In this document: one piece after another, positions 1 to 8,771 of the stretch
Numbering within the stretch: position 1 is the stretch's first letter
Layout of the letters: every line of letters begins with the position of its first letter
NCBI GenBank assembly: GCA_003254885.1
Contig: QANT01008045.1
Span: 1 to 35,441 of the forward strand
Source of the DNA: Purshia tridentata
Taxonomy: Eukaryota > Streptophyta > Magnoliopsida > Rosales > Rosaceae
Length of the DNA: 35,441 nucleotides
Reading direction: 5' to 3'
Notes under the pieces: generated by a model
Told to the model about the DNA's origin: nothing
What the model saw: only the letters and a program-made list of their open reading frames with translations
The model's database searches: none
Made by a program: the position numbers and the translations under genes

Positions 1-495
1 CTAATTAAAATAATACAAAATTACATTTAAATCAATAAATAATTTCTAAATACTAAAATGGTCATATTGAGATTTTTTTTTTTTACCACAATGATCATTA
101 GGTTTTAACTTTCTATTACATAATGGTCAATAAGAATAAACTTGATTGCTTTATGTTAGCTAATTTAAGTTACATGAACTACTTAATTTGCCCTAATCAT
201 TTCCCATAGTTACACCAGAGTTAGTATCCACAGTATAACGTCACTCTCTTTGGATTCTCTCTCTCTTTTTCTCCACTTCCAGCAACGATGATGATGATGA
301 TGATGTTCTTACTTTCTGTACCTTCTGTTCAAATTCATTTGAATTTTTTGCCTTAGTTATTGTTTATGTTAAATATCATGTTGGATGGTTTAATTATTTG
401 TCTATGGTTGCTGAACATAAATATCAAGTTTATGAACATCAATTATATAAGGGGCTCTTGCTGCAATTTGTTTTATTTATCAAACACTCAAGTCT
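1..495. other. AT-rich intergenic DNA with a GAT microsatellite
   Basis: No coding region is supportable here. The stretch is AT-rich with a poly-T run near 75-84. A CT-rich run at 255-270 is followed by a perfect (GAT)n microsatellite at 287-305. The only open frame (360-560) is short and has no recognisable domain. Confidence 0.5.
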
Positions 496-1163
496 GTGTT
501 TTCAAAGGCAAAAACATGAGGCGGGGCGTTTTTGGTCTAAAAGGCGAGGATCGAACCTAGGACAGTAAAAAAGATAGCAATGTCTTACCCACTGTGGCTC
601 CATAACTTGATGATAATAAAACACCAATAATTCTATTTATAAACAAACAAGCTGGTAGTAACAATCAGATTTTAAGTTTTACTTTTTTCTGACTTCCGGC
701 ATCATCGTCTCTCTTGTTTAGCCGCTGCGCTCGCTTCTCTCTTTTATCTCTCTTATCCTCTTCTCTCTTCTCTCTCGATTTCTTCTCGATATCTCTATCC
801 ATAAAACAACTAAAAGCTTCAAAACCCAACATATTGAAATCAAAGCAGGCACAATCACATGAATCAAAACCTAACATACTAGGTTTCTACCGCCAAGATG
901 ATGACTATGCTTTCTACCGCCGAGTAGATGTCTACACCGCGGAGAAGAGAAGCTTTTTGAAGTTCCCCAGCCAAAACGAAATCATTTTGGCTCTGGGACA
1001 ATTTTAAATCAAAGCCCAAAAGGCGTCTGCTTCGTCACCGCTCCCGCGCGAGGTGTTCGCATTTGGGGACAAACTGCACAACCTGGTACGCCTCAGAGCA
1101 ATTTAGTCTCGCCTCACTCGGAAGGCGCATTGAGGCGTGCCTGAAGCGCGTTTTTTAAAACAC
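496..1163. mobile_element. Degenerate TIR transposon relic, GC-rich ends
   Basis: The left end reads GTGTTTTCAAAGGC and the right end, reversed, reads GTGTTTTAAAAAACGCG; both are followed by GGCG-rich DNA unlike the AT-rich surroundings. A pol III B-box-like GGTTCGATCC lies on the minus strand in the left arm (about 548-557). The interior (665-1007) has short open frames on both strands but no domain I recognise. I found no clear TSD, so the borders and superfamily are uncertain. Confidence 0.4.
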
Positions 1164-2300
1164 TAACCCAAGTAGTATGTAACAATAGTATCAGAATTTT
1201 GTATATTATAATACACTTTGAAGATAACCAATGCTATATTGATACATGCATTTCTTGATTATTGATTTTGCTTTTGTAGGTGTTGTTAAGAGTTGTCTTC
1301 TTTTGCGTTTCTCAGATGGTTCATTAACCATTAGTTTTATAATAACCATTGGGTGTGTATTCCCTAAAATTGAGTTAATTTCATCTCATAAGTTTTGTTA
1401 TTGAGAAGTTTCTTAAACTTCGTGAACAAAAAGTGGTAATTCTTTGGTAGATTATGGTTTCTTGAACAAAAAGGTGTGTGAAACCAAATAATGTGGTTGA
1501 AAAAGGATATTGAAGTTTAAGAGAGGAGGGCAGTTGAGGGTGCCTTGCAAGTGTGAATTATGAGCATGCTGTTAGTAGAAGGGTGCTTGGAGAAATCTGG
1601 GAGCCAATGATGGGAGAAATACAACCATTTAAAATGGTCATGGTATATAGGTCATTTTGACCTGTTGGACAAGATGTTCCAAAAATAAAGCATCAACCAG
1701 GTAGAGATAGTCCTATTTGGCGGTAGGCCTACTATTATATGTTGCAAAGTTAAGGGGGGATATTTTGCTAGTATGAAAATTGGATAAATGTTATAAATAA
1801 CAGAGGTAATTGCACAAGTTGGATGTGGTTTGCATCCAATTCCCACAAATTAGTGATTGGATCCCATTATTTATGTTTTAGTATTTCGTGTGACAATATT
1901 TTTTTTAGTGATTGTGACACACATTGTCACACAGTTATTGATTTATTGTTTTTATACACTGTCATACAGTTATTGATTTACAAATGCAGGTCGATTATTG
2001 TTTGAGTAGTATTACTCTCAACCACCAATTCTATTTTCCTGCCTTTTTTTTAAGAAAATTTATTTATGATTGTACTTTTTATGGTCATTTGAGAATGTTA
2101 TGATTGTACACATTTAAATGGTCATTTAAGAAAGTTATGATTGTACACATTTAAATTAAAAAAAGGAAAAAAGAAGAAAATAAACTTAAGGCTGCCATGG
2201 CTACAGCCATGACAATATCTCTTCGTGATTATATGGATACTTATAGGAATAAAATGTAAAAACCATAACTTTATTGTTTTTGTTTCATGTAAATGTTTAT
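1164..2300. other. Unassigned intergenic DNA
   Basis: No gene is supportable. Short open frames at 1652-1846 and 1823-2005 lack any recognisable motif. Around 1910-1985 a short ACA-GTTATTGATTTA block occurs twice. The only well-defined structure is the 37-bp tandem repeat listed separately. Confidence 0.4.
2082..2155 (+). repeat. 37-bp tandem repeat, two copies
   Basis: Two adjacent 37-bp units (2082-2118 and 2119-2155) both start TGGTCATTT and end ACACATTTAAA, with only two or three differences. Confidence 0.8.
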
Positions 2301-3765
2301 AAACCCCCAATTTCGAGCTGGATTCTCTTTAAACTTCCACCCTAAACTAATCTCTTCAAAAACCGCTAATTATAAATTTAAACGCTCCCAAAACCTCTTG
2401 GTCAATTTATACCCTGCTAGGTTTCATCCCCTTTTTAAAAAAATTCTCATTATAACACTAGGTTATTGAAAATTAGTTTTTCAATTTCATTTATCTCATT
2501 TCACTCTCACTCTCCCTAATCTGTGCGTGCTCTCTCTCTCTGTTTCTCTCTCTCTCTCTCCTTATTCTGTCTGTGCTCTCTCTCTCACCAGAGATCGACG
2601 ACCTGAGGTGGCATGGAGGCGATGATCAGAGGTGACGATCTGAGATGGCAACAAAGATAGACATGAAGCGACAAGGTTTCCGACGAGGATAAGTGCGGTG
2701 CTGCTCTTGGGCGTCACGACGAAGATCAAAGACAATGGCAACGATGGCGATGACGATAAAGACCGACAGCAAGATCAGTAAGATCGGCGAGGGAGGCTTC
2801 GATTTGGACTTGCGGTGATTTGGATGGTCGTAGGTGTTTCTCCTTCATTACTCTGTTTTTTGCTTCTTCTTTTTTAATATTTCGTAAATTTTTATTCAAA
2901 ATTTTCATTTTATGTTGTTATTTAATCTGATTTTCTTGTGGAAAGTTGATGATTTTGAGCAAAGAGTTGCAATTGTAGAGAAGAACCAATTCAGTTTGGT
3001 TTTGAGCGAGCTTAAATTGATCATTTGGAAAGCTTGCGTTATGGACCAGTGGAATATTATTGCAAGCACTACTAAATTGTATATGAGTTCTTATGTTTGT
3101 TAAATTAATTCAGTTCAGGTTCTCTGGCTCTAGTTAAGATTTGATGACTTGATCTGCATGCAAATTCATATGAGGAAAAGGCGATCGAACTCGACTTCCT
3201 AGTGGAGGTTAAAGCTCCGAGCCTCAAGAAGTGAGTGAGAGTTTGAAATCGGACATGATAGCCTAGCTGAATTTCATGTAACTGGGTGTAACTGTTTATT
3301 TAGTGTAGATGTAACTGTTTGTTTAGTGATGGTGTAGCTGGTTTTTTGTTGAATCTATAACCCTTTTTTTAGTCAATGTGTAATTTTTTTTTAATTCTTT
3401 TATGGACTTTTATGGTTCTGCAAGTTTTTTTTTTGTTAAAATATAATAATGTAATTATTTGTAGTTATTTTTTAGTATAATTGTACTTTTAAAATTCAAT
3501 TTTAGTGTAACTGTTTTTTAAAATTCAGTTTTAATTTCAGTGACAGTATAACTGTATTGAAGTGTACCTGTATTAAAGTGTAACTGTATTAAAATACAGT
3601 TACACTAAGCTCGCGTCAAAGCGGGTCAGCCCATGTCAGAGCTTGTCAGAAGGGTAAAATAGGCATTATAAATTTTAGGGGGTTTCGGGAGAGTTTTTAA
3701 ATAGGTGGGGGTTTAGAAAAAAATTTTTGTAATTAGCGGGTTTAGAAAAAGTTGCTATTTTGTTT
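2300..3765. mobile_element. Long-TIR non-autonomous element (Pack-MULE-like), degenerate
   Basis: The left arm (about 2300-2420, with an ACCGCTAATTAT core) and the right arm (about 3640-3765, with ATTAGCGGG and GGGTAAAATAGGC) are inverted, imperfect copies. Between them lies DNA resembling a plant gene 5' end: a (CT)n run at 2530-2590, then more GC-rich DNA to 2840, and a 63-codon open frame at 2912-3103 of unknown origin. Near 3540-3610 a GTGTAACTGTATT motif repeats. Long TIRs around gene-like DNA suggest a Mutator-like non-autonomous element. No transposase is visible and no 9-bp TSD was confirmed. Confidence 0.4.
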
Positions 3766-4315
3766 CCTCCTTCGTCTCTACAATTTCTATACAATTTACG
3801 AAATTCTCTACTTTAAAGTATTCAATAACCTTTGTATGGAAGGTGGTAATGACAAAGCTATTTTGTTATTTGAGACCAAGGAGTGTAATTTTGATTTCAA
3901 TGGAAATCAAAATTGCTAGAGTTTAGACAAAAATGAAAGAAATTGCTATTAAACAGTAAAAATTTTGAATAAAATTTTACCATATGCTTTTTTACCGTAT
4001 TATCTACTATATTTATAAAAAACATTGAAGAAAACAAACCATATTGTAGATTTCATGTAATACAAAATGAATATATAATGCACCATGAATACAAATTCTG
4101 TTAAAAAAATACTACACATATTAATAATTACATAAATAACACCTTAAATTTATTTGTATTACAATATTAAATCATAAATTATATAATATATACACTAAAC
4201 GCTATGGTCCCTGTATATTATACATTCTATATTTTATATAATATAATTAATAATCTATACCATATAGTATGGGATATTAAGGTTTAAGCCCTTTAGGGTA
4301 TTTTAATTATTTTTT
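3766..4315. other. AT-rich intergenic DNA, nothing recognised
   Basis: Very AT-rich sequence with many stop codons in all frames and no repeat structure that I could define. Confidence 0.5.
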
Positions 4316-4953
4316 GGCCAAATTACATTTTTAGTCCCCATATTTTAACAAAGATTTGATTTTGGTCCAGTTCTTTCAATTTTAAAAATTTCAATCATGT
4401 ACTTTCATCACATTTGCAATTAAATCCAAAGCATTAACTCCATTTATTTTTTAGACATAATATAATATGACAATACATATGAATGAATATTTTAAACATT
4501 TCATGATTAATACGGTGCAAAAAAATAATTTTAAATTAAAAAATATAATTAAGAAAGAAAGAAAATAAAAAATATAAATAATTAATAAAAAAATACATAC
4601 GTCCAAATGTGATTTGGCAAAATCACCAAGTTAATAAGTTCCACTCATACGTTATTTAAAATGTCCAAAATATTAATATTCTATCATATTTCACCAAAAA
4701 TTTAAATATATTTAATGATTTAGACCCAATTGCAAATGTAATGAATGTACGAGATTAAAATTTTCAAAATTAAAAGAACGGGACCAAAGTAAAATCTCTG
4801 TTAAAGTACAGGGACTAAAAATGTAATTTGGCTTTAGATTTAGACCCAATTGCAAATGTAATGAATGTACGGGATTAAAATTTTCAAAATTAAAAGAATG
4901 GGACCAAAGTAAAATCTTTGTTAAAGTACAGGGACTAGAAATGTAATTTGGCC
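4316..4953. mobile_element. Long-TIR element with tandemly duplicated right end
   Basis: The left arm starts GGCCAAATTACATTTTTAG (4316) and continues for about 120 bp. Its inverted copy forms the right arm, which is present twice in tandem: 4717-4836 and 4837-4953, period 120, nearly identical, each ending AATTTGGC(C). The interior is AT-rich and non-coding. The flanks are runs of T, so a TSD cannot be judged. Confidence 0.7.
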
Positions 4954-6362
4954 TTTTTTTTTTTTATATAAGTTTTAGGGTTTAGGATTTAAAAACAACA
5001 CTAAATGAAACTCCAAAAACAAATGGGTAAACCAAATCCCAAACAATTTTTTTTCTCTTTCCAATTGCCCAAAGGCCCCAAAACCCAATCAACCCTAAAA
5101 AGCTAAACCCTTTTATTTTCCTTTCGTTTTTTTCCTTTTTTCCCTTTCCTTTCCTTCCTTCATTTTTCCCGTGCGGCTGTCTTTCTCTGTTTTTTTTCTT
5201 TCCTTCCTTTTTTGTTTTGTCCCTTACCGTTCTCTCTTCAAGTCTTCTTATTCCCCAAATTTCTCCTTCTTTTTCTCTTTACAGTTGCAAACTTCCCTTG
5301 ACCTCTTTCTTGTCTCCTCTCTCCTCCTTCCCCAATCACCTCTCTCTTCCTCCTTATTTTATCTCTCTCGATCTTCCACCTTGAAACCCAGCTTAGCTCG
5401 CCGTCGCAGCCCGCCGGTGGTGAAAGATCACCTTCTGTCTAACTGGAAAGATATAAGGCCGGATTTCCATCTATACCCCTTACCTTGTAGGGACTTGCAC
5501 CACAGCCACACTGGCCACCATCCATACTTGTTTTAGATGATTCATTTTCCAAAAAGAATAACAAGAGAAAGTGTTTGAAAGAGAAAAAGGCAAGAGAGGG
5601 GAGTGACCATAAAGGGCACCTTCAACCACCAATTCATAAATTGGCGTGCAGATAAAAAAAAAAGCTGTGAGGAGAAACAGAAGAAATAGAAAGCAATGGC
5701 AAGGGCGTAAAAAAAGGGAAAGGCAAGGAGCGAAAATATAACAGTCAATAAAAGACCCAACAATTAACCAAATAACAAAGCCCAGCAACCAAAATAAATG
5801 AATGCAGGGGCAAAATCATCTTTTCAAGGTAAATAGTTTAGGAACAGTGAAAAGTGAACAGTGTGAATAGTGACTGGGTGGATTGCATTATAGTATATAG
5901 AGAATGGTTTATTTATTGATTTAAATGTAATTTTCTATTGTTTTAGTTAGGTTTTGGTTTTTATTACATTAGTAATGTCTGACCAAAAAGGAAAAAAAAA
6001 CCCTAATATTTAATAGTTATTGAACCAACGCTCACGTTCTCGATCTCACTCAGTCTAAAGCAGCCTTTCAGTCTCTCATTCTATCTCATTCTCGATCTCA
6101 CTCTCACTCTTTCTCAGTCTCGACTCTTGATCTAAAAGCCTAAACCAGCCCCTCTGTCTCACCGCTGGTTGTCCTCTCGCCACCACTTCGCCTTTCTTTG
6201 TCTCACTGCCCTCTCGCCCATCATCCCACCAAGAAACCCAAAAACTCAGAGGTCCACCGTTGTTGCTGCCTTGCCTATTTGATCCCAAAAATCCAGATGG
6301 TTGGATGTGCAATGTGTTAGATTCAGGTTTTTTTTTTCTTTCCAAAGCTTTTTATTTGTTAG
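4954..6362. other. Pyrimidine-rich unassigned DNA
   Basis: From about 5100 to 5400 and 6010 to 6240 the + strand is strongly CT-rich, as in plant 5' leaders or LTR/Pack-MULE interiors. The open frame at 5171-5536 (121 codons) is low-complexity Ser/Leu/Phe translation of CT-rich DNA. A repeated GTGAACAGTG/GTGAATAGTG motif lies at 5847-5873. No protein family is recognised on either strand. Confidence 0.35.
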
Positions 6363-6529
6363 TGCAGATTTAGAGAACTGAATTATTCTATTCTTCTCAT
6401 ATTGAAGTGTTTACATAGATTTACAAGAGTTCCTAATTAGGCTAGGAAAGCAAGAAATGAAAGAATAACCTAGTCAACTATTACACAGCTAATTACAGCT
6501 AATTAAAGCTAATTATATACATGCTAACA
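6363..6529 (-). mobile_element. Small solo LTR, 5-bp TSD GTTAG
   Basis: A 167-bp unit that reads TGTTAGCATG...AAATCTGCA on the minus strand (TG...CA ends). It is flanked by perfect 5-bp duplications GTTAG at 6358-6362 and 6530-6534. Size, ends and TSD fit a solo LTR of a small copia- or TRIM-type retrotransposon. A TATATAATTAG promoter-like motif lies near its 5' end on the minus strand. Confidence 0.75.
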
Positions 6530-6534
6530 GTTAG

Positions 6535-8002
6535 CCATGCGTGAGAGATTCTTCTCTTTTATTTTCAACTCTTAGATCAGATTGTAGCTTACTTAATGTG
6601 GATTTTTATTGCCAAATGTTAGAGTTGTTTGCATATTGATGATTACTTGAATAGAAGTGATTTGAGTACTGGATATTTGTTTGATATTCTGAGTATGAAT
6701 TGGGGATTTAGGCTGGTTCGGGGGGGCCACTCCCCAGAGGGTTCGGGGGCAAGGAATCCTCATTTAACTATTCGGGGAATTGGGACAGATTCAGGGAAGA
6801 AAAAATGTCAGGGGCAAGGGATGAGGGTGGCACCCACTAATGGGTACCAAGGCAGAGAACAACGCAGAAGAAATAAAGTAAAGAGGAAAAAGGTTACTGG
6901 TCACAGACCACAAAGCTTTCTATTCTTTTCATAAAAAACCTTACAATGAAAGCTCAGTCCATATATTAGCTAAAGGACAGCTGTCCAAGCAAAAGCACAA
7001 GTAAAATACCAATAGCAACCTCAACTTCTAGAATCACCTCCTAGAGTGAATTATTTTTAGGGTGATTTGTAGGCCGGTCCAATTTTTTATCCTCTCTTAA
7101 ACTAATACCTTAATGCTTTTTTATTTTTGACTAAGGTCCAAATATATTATCTTGATGTTTTTAGTTCAAAAAATGTGTAGTATTATCCTAAAATTAATGA
7201 TATTTAAATTTTAATATTATTCTAGTATTATCATAATATTATCCTAATTATATATTCTTTAATGTTATAATATTATATTATATATTCTAATATTATTATA
7301 TTATCCTATAATTAATTGTGGGATTTAACTGTATCAAACGAATGATTGACTCTAGTTTGTAAATATATTTCAATTGTACCAACCAAACAATCGGCTCTGG
7401 TTTGTCGGCTTTTATGTTATAGTTTAACTCTAAGATTTTGGACTCCACCCAAAATCCCAGAACTAAATCCTAACATAACGCCTCTACTGAACCCATTCTA
7501 TATCCTAGAAGGGGATGAGGTGAAAAGATATGGATTTACCCTCAAAACTCAAGAAATGAAGCAGCTCAAATATATATATATATATATATCAACTTAAATA
7601 TTGGTACAATTGAAATGTACCTATATATATATATATTTCTTACTTGTTAGATTATTTTTTTATGAGTTAATGTATTTTTTTATTATATAATATAATTGGA
7701 TATTATCATTTATTATTTCAAATTAAAAAATATAAAAACTAGATAATCTTAAGTGTTTTAATTAAAAATGTCTAAACATATATTATCTTTTATAATTTTT
7801 AAAATTAATTTATATTAATTATTTTAAATTTAAGAAATAATATGACTTAGAATTTTAAAAGGTCTATTTTTTAAACCTCAAACTCAATTTAAAAAATTAA
7901 ATTTAAGTATTAATTTAAATTTTTATATGATTTTAGTCGGAATAATCTTTCAAAATTAGACCTCTTTCTAATTAACTATTATTTCTGACTGCATAAATAA
8001 AA
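6535..8002. other. Unassigned AT-rich DNA with TA microsatellites
   Basis: No gene is recognised. The open frame at 6629-6934 (101 codons, Gly/Arg-rich middle, GC-rich block at 6715-6840) resembles no family I know. Dinucleotide (TA)n runs occur at about 7569-7590 and 7622-7637. A 15-bp inverted pair, TTTCAATTGTACCAA at about 7367 and its complement at about 7601, suggests a small degenerate MITE. The rest to 8002 is AT-rich. Confidence 0.4.
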
Positions 8003-8405
8003 GAACAATTTTTGGGTCACTCGTGCGGTGACCTCAAGGTCACCCCACCCCTTGAAATTATAACTTCAACAATGTTGGCGCATAATCGAAACCATTCACA
8101 TTTTAAATCACTTATTATAGATCATCTATGCAGAAAATAACTCAATCGGAAATCATATGGTTATAGAATTGTTGTCAATTAAATAGAAAAAATCAACGAT
8201 TTAATAAAAAAATCACTCTTTAATTCGAAACCATTCATTTTTTCTATTTAATTGACAACAATTATATAATTAAATGATTTCTGATTGAGTTAATTTTTTG
8301 AATAAATAATCTATAATAGGTGATCTAAAATATGAACGGTTTTTATTATGTGTCAATATTACCGAAATTATAATTTTAAAGAGTGGGGTGACCCAAATAT
8401 TTTTC
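8003..8405. mobile_element. Fold-back Mutator-like MITE, perfect 9-bp TSD
   Basis: A 403-bp element whose two halves are long imperfect inverted repeats. It starts GAACAATTTTTGGGTCAC and ends GTGACCCAAATATTTTTC. It is flanked by identical 9-bp sequences TAAATAAAA at 7994-8002 and 8406-8414. A 9-bp TSD with long TIRs is the Mutator hallmark. No coding capacity. It ends 366 bp before the COX11 start codon, so it lies in or at the edge of that promoter. Confidence 0.85.
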
Positions 8406-8493
8406 TAAATAAAATATCCACATAACAGTTGGTATCTCATCACCCACGCCCCGACCCGCCCGTTGCCATTCCTACCGCTTGCTCTTCCTCAAC

Positions 8494-8495
<2 letters not shown>

Positions 8496-8528
<33 letters not shown>
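8496..8528 (+). repeat. (CT)n microsatellite in the COX11 upstream region
   Basis: An uninterrupted CT run in the pyrimidine-rich stretch before COX11. Such runs are common near plant transcription starts and in 5' leaders; the real start site is not visible in the sequence. Confidence 0.7.
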
Positions 8529-8531
<3 letters not shown>

Positions 8532-8673
8532 CGATCTTCCTCTCCGGTCGCCGTTCTCCGTCCCCTATCGCCGTGCTTTCTCTATCTGACCACCATCCTG
8601 TCTCTTTCTCTTTGCCTGGGGTCGGTTAGGTTTCGGTTCTTGGATTGCCCATTTCGACAGGTTCGGTTTGGGT

Positions 8674-8712
8674 ATGGTTTTGGCTTTGGCTTTCAGGTTC
8701 GGCTTTGTGTAA
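8674..8712 (+). promoter_or_regulatory. Upstream ORF in the COX11 leader (13 codons with stop)
   Basis: ATG at 8674 opens a 12-residue frame, MVLALAFRFGFV, that stops at 8710-8712. It is out of frame with COX11. It lies 60 bases before the main ATG and acts only if transcription begins upstream of it and no leader intron removes it. A CTTTCAG at about 8691-8697 could be a leader splice acceptor. Confidence 0.4.
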
Positions 8713-8748
8713 GACCAGATTTTTCTGGTTTGCTGCCAGTAGGAGTGA

Positions 8749-8754
8749 ATGTAA
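8749..8754 (+). promoter_or_regulatory. Start-stop upstream ORF AUG-UAA before COX11
   Basis: An ATG immediately followed by TAA lies 17 bases before the COX11 start at 8772. AUG-stop elements are known in plant leaders; in Arabidopsis NIP5;1 an AUGUAA makes translation and mRNA stability respond to boron. Here the element is seen directly; any regulatory role is inferred. Confidence 0.45.
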
Positions 8755-8771
8755 AATCCGCTCTTTCAAAC

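Noticed and set aside
540..600. A tRNA gene on the minus strand
   Set aside because: There is a B-box-like GGTTCGATCC, but no cloverleaf with acceptor and anticodon stems could be paired.
5171..5536. 121-codon + strand open frame
   Set aside because: Low-complexity Ser/Leu/Phe translation of CT-rich DNA, with overlapping minus-strand frames of the same kind and no domain.
8429..8771. N-terminal extension of COX11 into the open frame from 8463
   Set aside because: The frame has no ATG before 8772 (8463 is TTG), and the extension is Leu/Ser repeats from the CT microsatellite.
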